DNA of 64,000 nucleotides, taken from NCBI GenBank assembly GCA_004563405.1, contig SFTH01000002.1, positions 62,001 to 126,000 of the forward strand. Direction: 5' to 3'. The notes below the pieces were generated by a model, which saw nothing but the letters and a program-made list of their open reading frames with translations, had not been told where the DNA came from and did no database searches. This document shows, in pieces, positions 6,951-13,875 of the stretch. The position numbers were made by a program, and so were the translations under genes. Position 1 is the stretch's first letter, and each line of letters starts with the position of its first letter. This stretch comes from a bacterium. GTDB lineage: Bacteria > Bacillota > Clostridia > Christensenellales > Aristaeellaceae.

Positions 6951-7793
6951 ATGTTCAAGATTGTCAAGAAGCAGGCCTTGAATCCGACGGTCACCCGCAT
7001 GGTCATCGAGGCCCCCATGGTGGCCCGCAAGGCCCAGGCGGGACAGTTCATCATTCTTCGCGTGAACGAAGACGGTGAGCGCATTCCGCTGACCATCGCA
7101 GGCTATGACCGCGAGCTGGGCACCGTTGACATCATTTTCCAGATCGTCGGCGGCACCACGATGGAGCTCAACGCCAAGAACGAGGGCGAGTACATCCAGG
7201 ACTTCGTCGGCCCGCTGGGCAAGCCCACCGACATCGAGGGCAAGAAGAAGGTCGCGGTCGTCGGCGGCGGCGTGGGCTGCGCCATCGCGTATCCCGTGGC
7301 CAAGGCCCTGCACGATGCGGGCGCGGAGGTGCACTCCTTCGTCGGCTTCCGCTGCAAGGATCTGGTCATCCTCGAGGATGAATTCAAGGCGTGCTCCGAC
7401 AAGCTGTTCATGATGACCGACGACGGCACCTACGGCCGCAAGGGCGTCGTGACCGTGCCGCTGGAGGAGGCCATCGTGGCCGGCGAAAACTACGACGAAG
7501 TCATCGCCATCGGCCCGGTGATCATGATGAAGTTCGTCTGCCTGACCACCAAGAAGTACGGCGTCAAGACCGTCGTCTCCATGAACCCGATCATGATCGA
7601 CGGCACGGGCATGTGCGGCGGCTGCCGCCTGACCGTGGGCGGCGAGACCAAGTTCGCCTGTGTGGACGGCCCCGATTTCGACGGCCATCTGGTGGATTTC
7701 GACGAGGCCATGAAGCGCGGCGCCATGTACCGCGATTTCGAGGCCCACAAGCGTGAAGAAACCTGCAACCTGCTGAAGAAGGAGGCCGAGTAA
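6951..7793 (+). CDS. nfnA: NfnA-type FAD/NAD-binding subunit
   Basis: This encodes about 280 residues of the ferredoxin-NADP reductase-like small subunit of the electron-bifurcating NADH-dependent reduced ferredoxin:NADP+ oxidoreductase. An N-terminal FAD barrel is followed by a nucleotide-binding fold with G-G-G-V-G near residue 105 and a C-terminal [2Fe-2S] segment with cysteines near 222, 225 and 237. ATG at 6951 is chosen since AGAGGAG lies 9 nt before it; ATG 6942 abuts that motif. It is followed one base later by nfnB. An alternative name for this family is sulfide dehydrogenase subunit beta. Confidence 0.9.
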   Translation: MFKIVKKQALNPTVTRMVIEAPMVARKAQAGQFIILRVNEDGERIPLTIAGYDRELGTVDIIFQIVGGTTMELNAKNEGEYIQDFVGPLGKPTDIEGKKKVAVVGGGVGCAIAYPVAKALHDAGAEVHSFVGFRCKDLVILEDEFKACSDKLFMMTDDGTYGRKGVVTVPLEEAIVAGENYDEVIAIGPVIMMKFVCLTTKKYGVKTVVSMNPIMIDGTGMCGGCRLTVGGETKFACVDGPDFDGHLVDFDEAMKRGAMYRDFEAHKREETCNLLKKEAE

Positions 7794-7794
7794 T

Positions 7795-9219
7795 ATGGCT
7801 GAGAAGAATATGAGCATGACCAAGTGCCCGATGCCCTCCCTCGCACCCGACTATCGCAACAAGGTGTTCGAGGAGGTCGCCACCGGCTACACCTATGAAA
7901 TGGCCATCAACGAGGCCCGCCGCTGCCTGAACTGCAAGAATCATCCCTGCGTGTCCGCCTGCCCGGTGCACATCGACATCCCCGCCTTCATCGAGCGCGT
8001 GGCCAACGAGGATCTCGAGGGCGCGTTCGAAATCCTGCACAAGCAGTCCACGCTGCCCGCGGTCTGCGGCCGCGTCTGCCCCCAGGAGACCCAGTGCGAA
8101 TCCAAGTGCGTGCGCGGCATCAAGGGCGAGCCGGTGGGCATCGGCCGTCTGGAGCGCTTCGTGGCCGACTGGCATCGCGAGCACTCCGACAAGAAGATAG
8201 AAGTTCCTGCGCAGAACGGCCACAAGGTTGCCGTGATCGGCGCGGGTCCGGCGGGCCTGACCTGCGCGGGTGACCTGGCCAAGCTGGGCTACAAGGTCAC
8301 CATCTACGAGGCGCTGCACGTCGCCGGCGGCGTGCTGAGCTACGGCATCCCCGAGTTCCGCCTGCCCAAGGCCATCGTCAACAAGGAAGTTGAAAACCTG
8401 AAGGACATGGGCGTGGACATCGAGACCGACATGGTCATCGGCAAAGTGCTCACCATCGACGAGCTGTTCGAGATGGGCAACGAGGCCGTGTTCATCGGCT
8501 CCGGCGCCGGTCTTCCCCGCTTCATGGGCATCCCGGGCGAGAGCCTGAAGGGCGTGTACTCCGCCAACGAGTTCCTGACCCGCATCAACCTGATGAAGGC
8601 CTACCTGCCCGACAGCAAGACCCCCATCAAGCACGGCAAGAAGGTCGCTGTGGTCGGCGGCGGCAACGTGGCCATGGACGCCGCGCGCTGTGCCAAGCGC
8701 CTGGGCGCCGAGGAGGTCTACATCGTCTACCGCCGCGGCATGGCTGAGCTTCCCGCCCGCCGCGAAGAGGTGGAGCACGCCGAGGAGGAGGGCATCATCT
8801 TCAAGACCCTCACCAACCCCGTCGAGGTTCTGGGCTACAACAATCCCGACGATCCCCGCGATCCCCGCAACGGCGAGGTCTGCGGCATGAAGTGCGTTGA
8901 GATGGAACTGGGCGAGCCCGACGCCTCCGGCCGCCGCCGTCCGATCGTGAAGGAAGGCAGCGAATTCGTGCTGGACATCGACACGATGATCATGGCCCTG
9001 GGCACCAGCCCGAACCCGCTGATCCGTTCCACCACCCCCGGTCTGGATGCCAACAAGCACGGCTGCATCGTCACCCAGGGTGAAGACGGCCTGACCAGCC
9101 GCGAGGGCGTTTACGCCGGCGGTGACGCCGTCACCGGCGCAGCCACCGTCATCCTCGCCATGGGCGCGGGCAAGAATGCCGCCGCCGCCATCGACGAGTA
9201 CATCAAGAACAAGAAGTAA
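7795..9219 (+). CDS. nfnB: NfnB / glutamate synthase-like large subunit
   Basis: This encodes 474 residues. The N-terminal part has two cysteine groups for [4Fe-4S] clusters (C-L-N-C-x4-C-x3-C-P and C-G-R-V-C-P-x5-C-x3-C). Two Rossmann motifs follow: V-I-G-A-G-P-A-G near residue 147 for FAD and V-V-G-G-G-N-V-A near 286 for NADP(H). It closely resembles GltA-annotated proteins, but the adjacent NfnA partner argues for the transhydrogenase-type complex, which balances NADH, NADPH and ferredoxin in anaerobes. No glutamate synthase large subunit is nearby. The cytoplasmic complex is expected to be heterodimeric. Confidence 0.9.
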   Translation: MAEKNMSMTKCPMPSLAPDYRNKVFEEVATGYTYEMAINEARRCLNCKNHPCVSACPVHIDIPAFIERVANEDLEGAFEILHKQSTLPAVCGRVCPQETQCESKCVRGIKGEPVGIGRLERFVADWHREHSDKKIEVPAQNGHKVAVIGAGPAGLTCAGDLAKLGYKVTIYEALHVAGGVLSYGIPEFRLPKAIVNKEVENLKDMGVDIETDMVIGKVLTIDELFEMGNEAVFIGSGAGLPRFMGIPGESLKGVYSANEFLTRINLMKAYLPDSKTPIKHGKKVAVVGGGNVAMDAARCAKRLGAEEVYIVYRRGMAELPARREEVEHAEEEGIIFKTLTNPVEVLGYNNPDDPRDPRNGEVCGMKCVEMELGEPDASGRRRPIVKEGSEFVLDIDTMIMALGTSPNPLIRSTTPGLDANKHGCIVTQGEDGLTSREGVYAGGDAVTGAATVILAMGAGKNAAAAIDEYIKNKK

Positions 9220-9237
9220 TTCTGCTTCAGAAACACC

Positions 9238-9267
9238 GCGCGCCCCGCAGAGATCTGCGGGGCGCGC
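9238..9267. terminator. Bidirectional-type terminator between convergent genes
   Basis: A 30-base, perfectly symmetrical GC-rich repeat with 14-bp arms lies between nfnB (+) and the Fe-S protein gene (-). Only a weak pyrimidine run (CCCTCTT) follows on the plus strand. Confidence 0.7.
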
Positions 9268-9310
9268 CCTCTTGTCCGCATTTCCGGTTCGGCGGCACAG
9301 GCCGCGAAAA

Positions 9311-10084
9311 TCAATCTCCGGTATCGGACACGATCCGGCCGTCCATGCCGATCACAACCACGCGCAGGGGCAGCGCCCTTCCGCTGTTCTTCAGCGCCTC
9401 CCGGAGCATGTGCTCCAGGCCTCCGCAGCAGGGCACCTGCATGCGGGTCAGGGTGACGCTGCGCACGTCGTTGCTCTGCAAGATGGCGCTCAACTTTTCG
9501 GCGTAGTTCACGCCGTCCAGCTTGGGACAGGCGATGAGCACCGTCCGGCCGTGGATGAACTTCTCGTGGAACGCGCCGAAGGCATAGGCCGTGCAGTCTG
9601 CGGCCACCAGAAGATTCGCACCGTCGAAGTAGGGTGCGCGCACCGGGGCCAGTTGAATCTGCACCGGCCAGTTGCCCAGCCGCCCGGGCGCATCCAGGCC
9701 GTCGCATGCGTCGCTTCGCCCCTCGCCGCGCATGGCCTCTCCCCCGCGGCGAAGATCCCTGGGCGCGCTTCCGGCGCAGCCGCAGGGCGCTGCCTTTTCC
9801 TGCGCTGCCTGTGCCTGTGCAGCGTCTGTCACTTCGGCGGATGCTTTTTTCGCCCTGTTGGCCAGCACCGCCGCTTCGTCATAGGGCGCGGCCTCCCGCT
9901 CGATGAAGCGTATCGCGTCCACGGGGCAGGCCGGCAGGCAGTCGCCCAGGCCGTCGCAATAGTCGTCCCGCAGAAGCTGCGCCCTGCCGTTGACCATGCC
10001 GATGGCGCCCTCGTGGCAGGCCCGCGCGCAGGCGCCGCAGCCGTTGCACCTCTCCCCGTCAATCTGAATGATCCTGCGAATCAT
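9311..10084 (-). CDS. 4Fe-4S ferredoxin-domain protein
   Basis: This encodes about 257 residues. The N-terminus is a two-cluster ferredoxin: C-N-G-C-G-A-C-A-R-A-C near residues 13-23, then C-x5-C-x3-C-P near 43-54. An Ala/Glu-rich linker leads to a second domain with D-C-T-A-Y-A-F, a C-P-K-L-D motif and V-P-C-C-G-G near residue 215, which may hold another metal centre. ATG 10084 is chosen because AAAGG is 9 nt upstream. The gene overlaps the zinc-ribbon gene by 26 nt and stands opposite a Crp/Fnr regulator, suggesting a redox-responsive role. No specific reaction can be assigned. Confidence 0.8.
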   Translation of the reverse strand: MIRRIIQIDGERCNGCGACARACHEGAIGMVNGRAQLLRDDYCDGLGDCLPACPVDAIRFIEREAAPYDEAAVLANRAKKASAEVTDAAQAQAAQEKAAPCGCAGSAPRDLRRGGEAMRGEGRSDACDGLDAPGRLGNWPVQIQLAPVRAPYFDGANLLVAADCTAYAFGAFHEKFIHGRTVLIACPKLDGVNYAEKLSAILQSNDVRSVTLTRMQVPCCGGLEHMLREALKNSGRALPLRVVVIGMDGRIVSDTGD

Positions 10085-10334
10085 ATCTCCCATCCTTTCG
10101 ATTCTTCACCAGCTTGTGATACATTTCCGTACCGATGCACGCCTCGGCGTGCTCGCACCACTGAATACAGCTCTGCAAATCATTGTAGGCCACGAAGCCG
10201 CAGCGGTCACAGGCGACGCTCACATCCGTGGAGAACAGCTCGATCACCGCGCCGCACACAGGGCAGGTCTTTTCCGTGATCGTAGGCACCTTCAGCCGGG
10301 ACGCCCCCGGACAGCCGCTGTAAATCTGCGCCAT
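10059..10334 (-). CDS. Small zinc-ribbon protein beside Crp regulator
   Basis: This encodes 91 residues with two CxxC pairs (C-P-V-C and C-D-R-C-G-F) making a probable zinc ribbon, and a Cys/Trp/His motif (C-I-Q-W-C-E-H-A-E-A-C) after it that could bind metal or a cluster. The N-terminus begins M-A-Q-I-Y-S-G-C-P. Similar small proteins are, from memory, frequent next to Crp/Fnr regulators and ferredoxin-like proteins in Clostridia. It probably shares its promoter and translation with the downstream ferredoxin-domain gene. Function unknown. Confidence 0.75.
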   Translation of the reverse strand: MAQIYSGCPGASRLKVPTITEKTCPVCGAVIELFSTDVSVACDRCGFVAYNDLQSCIQWCEHAEACIGTEMYHKLVKNRKDGRYDSQDHSD

Positions 10335-10350
10335 GAAAATCGCCTCCCTC

Positions 10351-10409
10351 TTGATCTTTCGCGCATATTCTACTATAATTGCGGGGAAAAGTATGTTGGA
10401 TTTCCAACA
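10351..10409. promoter_or_regulatory. Divergent control region with Crp-type palindrome
   Basis: For the plus-strand regulator: TTGATC (10351-10356), 17 nt, TATAAT (10374-10379), then the perfect palindrome TGTTGGA-TT-TCCAACA (10394-10409) just after the start site, a place for repression. For the minus-strand operon a TAGAAT box (10372-10367) would set a start near 10360; the palindrome centre is then about 41.5 bp upstream, the class II activator position of Crp/Fnr proteins. Boxes are seen; the dual role is inferred. Confidence 0.7.
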
Positions 10410-10421
10410 ACAGGAGCCGCC

Positions 10422-11084
10422 ATGGACGCATATTTTGATATTTTACAAAAATCCAGTCTGTTTCACGGCGTTGAGAAGGCCGGGCTTTCGGAGATGCTCG
10501 GCTGCCTCTCTCCGCGCCGCGCCCGCTATGCCCGGGGCGAGACCATCCTCCGGGCCGGAGACCGCACGAGCGCCCTCTGCCTGCTGCTCAGCGGCAGCGC
10601 GCTCATCGTCCAAGAGGACTACTGGGGCAACCGCAACATCCTCGCCGCGCTGGAGCCGGGCGAACTGTTTGCCGAGAGCTTCGCTGCCCATCCGGAGGAA
10701 CCGCTGGGCGTGAGCGCGGTGGCCGGTGCGGAGGCGGAGGTGCTGTTTCTGGAGCTCTCCCGGGTGCTGTCCACCTGCCCGAACGCCTGTCCCCATCACC
10801 GGCGCATCATCGAAAACCTGGTCGCCACGCTGGCCGAAAAGAACCAGCGCCTGAGCGAAAAGCTGCGCCACGTCAGCCAGCGCACCACACGGGAAAAGCT
10901 CCTCTCCTACCTTTCCGCGGAGTCCCGGCGCAGGGGCCGCGACGCGTTTGACATTCCCTTCAACCGGCAGCAGCTGGCGGACTACCTCTCCGTGGACCGC
11001 AGCGCCCTCTCCACGGAGCTTGGCCGGCTGAAGGCCGACGGGCTGCTGGACTTCGAGCGCAACCACTTCGAAATGAAGCGCTGA
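10422..11084 (+). CDS. Crp/Fnr family transcriptional regulator
   Basis: This encodes 220 residues: a cyclic-nucleotide-binding-type beta roll (about 10-130), a long dimer helix, and a C-terminal winged helix where F-N-R-Q-Q-L-A-D-Y-L-S-V-D-R-S-A-L-S forms the HTH (about 175-195). No N-terminal Fnr-type cysteine cluster is present; C148 and C152-like positions (T-C-P-N-A-C-P-H-H) are in the middle. It has lost the residues of a classical cAMP site, as is usual in anaerobes. It probably controls itself and the divergent Fe-S operon through 10394-10409. ATG 10422 follows CAGGAG. Confidence 0.93.
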   Translation: MDAYFDILQKSSLFHGVEKAGLSEMLGCLSPRRARYARGETILRAGDRTSALCLLLSGSALIVQEDYWGNRNILAALEPGELFAESFAAHPEEPLGVSAVAGAEAEVLFLELSRVLSTCPNACPHHRRIIENLVATLAEKNQRLSEKLRHVSQRTTREKLLSYLSAESRRRGRDAFDIPFNRQQLADYLSVDRSALSTELGRLKADGLLDFERNHFEMKR

Positions 11085-11324
11085 CGCGCCTCCGCACATC
11101 CGCGCGGCGGATACCGTCGGCGCGAACTCTCCCGCGTCAGCGTCGCCAAAGTCCCATCGCAAGGCGAAAGGCCGGGATCCCTTCATGCGCCGCAGATGCA
11201 CAGAGCGGTCTTCGCGCGGACGCATCCGGGTCCGGCGCGCAAGGCCGCTCTTCGGGGCGCGGATTTCATCGCGCGCACTCCGGTTCTCCCTGCGAAGTCT
11301 GAAAGACGATGTGAACTGCGCTCC

Positions 11325-11349
11325 GGGGACCGCCGGACAGGCGGTCCCC
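11325..11349. terminator. Hairpin between convergent crp-like gene and Cys-rich gene
   Basis: GGGGACCGCC (11325-11334) pairs perfectly with GGCGGTCCCC (11340-11349), then TTCTCTT on the plus strand. It lies 6 nt past the stop of the minus-strand Cys-rich gene. The stretch 11085-11324 before it holds nothing I can support. Confidence 0.6.
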
Positions 11350-11355
11350 TTCTCT

Positions 11356-11637
11356 TCAGCGCATCCAGCTGTGGCAGTCGCAGCGGGGCCTGGGCTTCCG
11401 GGGCGGCGGGCAGCAGGGCTTGCTCTGCCTGCGCACGCAGATGCTCAGGTTGCCATCCTCGTCCACGCACAGCTCCACATCCGCAAATTCTCCGGGGCAG
11501 GCCGGATTCTGAACGCGCACGCACTGGCACTCCTCCCGGGGCCTCCGACAGCAGTCGCAGCCGTCAAAGAGCGGCATGCTCACGCAGCTTCGGGGCGCGC
11601 AGGCGGGCGGAAACAGCGGCATTCGTCCGTATGTCAT
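11356..11637 (-). CDS. Cysteine-rich small protein of unknown function
   Basis: This encodes 93 residues with 14 cysteines, several in C-x-C or C-C pairs (C-D-C-C, C-Q-C, C-C-P-P-P, C-D-C), and a proline/arginine-rich C-terminus. There is no membrane segment or signal peptide. A strong GGAGGG site lies 7 nt before ATG 11637, which supports real translation. The cysteine pattern suggests metal binding or disulfide cross-linking, as in spore-coat proteins, but nothing identifies the family. It stands alone between hairpins. Confidence 0.65.
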   Translation of the reverse strand: MTYGRMPLFPPACAPRSCVSMPLFDGCDCCRRPREECQCVRVQNPACPGEFADVELCVDEDGNLSICVRRQSKPCCPPPRKPRPRCDCHSWMR

Positions 11638-11715
11638 CGTCTTTCCCTCCTTCAGCCGGCAAATGGAACCGGCCTATCCCTTACTATGATCCGCCGCGCC
11701 GCCCGGTTCCGCCGG

Positions 11716-11744
11716 TTGAAGAAATGCGCCCAAAGTGGTATAAT
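11716..11744 (+). promoter_or_regulatory. Promoter of YitT-like gene
   Basis: TTGAAG (11716-11721), 17-nt spacer, TATAAT (11739-11744). A small TCGCCC/GGGCGA hairpin (11756-11773) lies in the leader. Confidence 0.8.
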
Positions 11745-11801
11745 AGGAATGCAGGTCGCCCGAAACAGGGCGAATAAGACGATCCAATCCGGAGGTTTTC
11801 C

Positions 11802-12653
11802 ATGCGCTTACTGCCCAAGGGCGAATTGAAAAACGCCATTTTCATCCTCTTTGGCCTCGCGTTCGGCACGCTGGGCTACAAGCTGTTTCTGATTCCCAAC
11901 AACATCGCGGCGGGCGGCTTTACGGGCATCGCCCAGTTGATCAACCACGGCACAGGCCTGCCCATCGGCGCGATTTCCCTTGCACTGAACGTTCCGCTGT
12001 TCCTGGTTTCCATGAAATCCCTGGGACTGCGCTTCGGCATCCGTTCACTGATCGCCACCATCGCCTTCTCTCTGCTGCTGGACGGCGTGCGCCTGCGCTT
12101 TCCCGTGCAGGACATGTGGCTGGCCACGGTGTACGGCGGGCTGTTCTGCGGCATGGGCTTCGGACTCATCCTCCGGGGCAGCGCCACCACCGGCGGCACG
12201 GACATGCTCGCAAGCCTCATCCACCGCCTGTTCCCGCCCATCCGCGTCAGCGTGGGCATCTTTCTCGTGGACGGACTGGTGATCATCGCCTCGGCCTTCG
12301 TGTTCGATACGCTCAGCGCCATGTACGCCCTGATTTGCACGCTGATCACCAATGTGGTGGTGGACTTCGTGCTGGAGGGGCCCAACTCCTCTCACTCCTT
12401 CTTCATCATCTCCGATAAAAGCGACGAGATCGCCCAGCGGGTGATGTCCGAACTCGACCGGGGCGTGACCGGACTGGAGGGCACGGGCATGTACAGCCAG
12501 ACCCACAAGCGCGTACTGCTCTGCGTGGTCAGCCGCATGGAGACCACACACCTGCGTCGCATCGTCTTCTCCGTGGATCCCCGGGCCTTCCTGATCTCCA
12601 CCAGGGCCCACGACACCTATGGCGAGGGCTTCAAGGAAATCGGAGGGAAGTAA
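11802..12653 (+). CDS. YitT family membrane protein (DUF161/DUF2179)
   Basis: This encodes 283 residues with five or six membrane helices in the first 190 residues and a cytoplasmic DUF2179 domain at the C-terminus (about 200-280, with G-V-T-x-L-x-G-x-G-M-Y and the ending of D-P-R-A-F-L-I-S). The membrane part has the family motifs N-N-I-A-A-G-G-F-T-G near residue 30 and G-S-A-T-T-G-G-T-D near 125. The physiological role of YitT proteins is unsettled. ATG 11802 has GGAGG 6 nt upstream. Confidence 0.93.
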   Translation: MRLLPKGELKNAIFILFGLAFGTLGYKLFLIPNNIAAGGFTGIAQLINHGTGLPIGAISLALNVPLFLVSMKSLGLRFGIRSLIATIAFSLLLDGVRLRFPVQDMWLATVYGGLFCGMGFGLILRGSATTGGTDMLASLIHRLFPPIRVSVGIFLVDGLVIIASAFVFDTLSAMYALICTLITNVVVDFVLEGPNSSHSFFIISDKSDEIAQRVMSELDRGVTGLEGTGMYSQTHKRVLLCVVSRMETTHLRRIVFSVDPRAFLISTRAHDTYGEGFKEIGGK

Positions 12654-12684
12654 ACCCTCCCGGCGCAGCCTGCGCGGCAGGCAT

Positions 12685-12739
12685 AGCGAATCCCCGCCTG
12701 TTTCCCGGCGCATTGCGGGAAAACAGGCGGGGATTCGCT
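12685..12739. terminator. Bidirectional terminator, 19-bp stem
   Basis: Bases 12685-12703 pair perfectly with 12721-12739, and an inner CCCG/CGGG stem extends the helix. It separates the convergent YitT and PTS IIC genes, 32 nt from each stop, and lacks a long T-run. Confidence 0.75.
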
Positions 12740-12770
12740 TCTCTGTGCGTCTGTGCGCCTTCGGGCGGCC

Positions 12771-13802
12771 TCAGACCTCCAGCTTCATCGCGCCGGACTT
12801 GATCCATTTCTTCTTGCGCATGAATTCGGAAATCAGCAGGCTCAGGGCCGCAGGCAGAACGAAGTGCAGCAGGATCATCTTCCACAGCACGCCGCTCTCC
12901 CCCGCCATGGCCGCCCAGGTGCCAAACTGGCCCACCAGGCCGGAGGTGCCCATGCCAGCGGCGGAACCCGCGTTCTTCATCTGGAAGATCGTGGTGGCCA
13001 GAGGGCCCAGAATGGCCGAGGTCAGCGTCGGCGGCACCAGAATCGCCGGGGAGCGCAGGATGTTGCCCACCTGAAGCATCGAGGTGCCCAGGCCCTGGGC
13101 GATCAGACCGGAGACGCCGTTCTCCCGGAAGCTGGAGACTGCAAAGCCCACCATCTGGCAGCAGCAACCCACCGTGGCCGCGCCCGCGGCCAGCTGAAGC
13201 CCCAGACCCATGGTCGCGCCCTCGGGCACGGTGAAGATCATGGCGGCCAGCGCCGCGCTGGAGATGGGCGCGGTGAGCGCCAGGCCGAACACCACGGACA
13301 CGATGATGCCCATGGGAATGGGCTGGAGCAGCGTCACGTTCTCCAGGAAGCGCTGCAGGGCGTTCACACCCGCGTTGATCGCGTTGGCGGTGAGGCTGGT
13401 CACCAGGCCGCCCGCAACGATGACCACCGTGGGAACGACGATGATGTCCACCTTGGTCTTTCCGGCCACCAGGCCACCCAGCTCCGCGCCCACGACGGAT
13501 GCGAGATACGCGCCGATGGGGCCGCTCATCTGATAGCCGAACGCGCCCGCCGCGGCGCAGGAGAAGATGGCCAGCGGCTTCACATGAAGTCCGTAGCCGA
13601 TGGCCACGCCGATGGCCGCGCCGACCACCGGCGAGGAGGCCGACACCACCGCGCTGTACTGCTTCAGAAAGCCCAGCAACGGGATCGCAGCGAGCTGCGA
13701 GAGAATCAAACCGATGATCAAAGATGCGAACAGACCCATACCCATGGCGGACAGCGCATCAATAATATATCGTTTGTACGCCTTTTTCAGCCACGCCTTC
13801 AT
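12771..13802 (-). CDS. PTS IIC-like membrane protein (PfoR/PTS_EIIC_2 family)
   Basis: This encodes 343 residues, almost all hydrophobic, with about ten membrane helices rich in Gly/Ala. The pattern matches PTS_EIIC_2 proteins related to PfoR of Clostridium perfringens: an N-terminal K-A-W-L-K-K-A-Y, a G-x-A-I-G-V-A-I-G-Y-G segment, and the C-terminal F-M-R-K-K-K-W-I. No IIA or IIB domain is encoded here, so sugar phosphorylation cannot be inferred. It is on the same strand as the glucan synthase gene 73 nt upstream but has its own TATAAT at 13841-13836, so co-expression is uncertain. Start ATG 13802 follows GGGGG. Confidence 0.85.
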   Translation of the reverse strand: MKAWLKKAYKRYIIDALSAMGMGLFASLIIGLILSQLAAIPLLGFLKQYSAVVSASSPVVGAAIGVAIGYGLHVKPLAIFSCAAAGAFGYQMSGPIGAYLASVVGAELGGLVAGKTKVDIIVVPTVVIVAGGLVTSLTANAINAGVNALQRFLENVTLLQPIPMGIIVSVVFGLALTAPISSAALAAMIFTVPEGATMGLGLQLAAGAATVGCCCQMVGFAVSSFRENGVSGLIAQGLGTSMLQVGNILRSPAILVPPTLTSAILGPLATTIFQMKNAGSAAGMGTSGLVGQFGTWAAMAGESGVLWKMILLHFVLPAALSLLISEFMRKKKWIKSGAMKLEV

Positions 13803-13875
13803 TGGTTATACCCCCTAAGGAATCATTTCCGTTGAATTATAGCACGGTTGCGCGCCGCGCGAGGGCAAATTCATG

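Noticed and set aside
7591..9060. Long minus-strand open frame opposite nfnB
   Set aside because: Repetitive Ala/Gly/His translation without motifs; the plus strand holds nfnAB.
11085..11324. Small genes in the gap after the Crp/Fnr gene
   Set aside because: Open frames exist on both strands but none has a ribosome site or protein-like composition.
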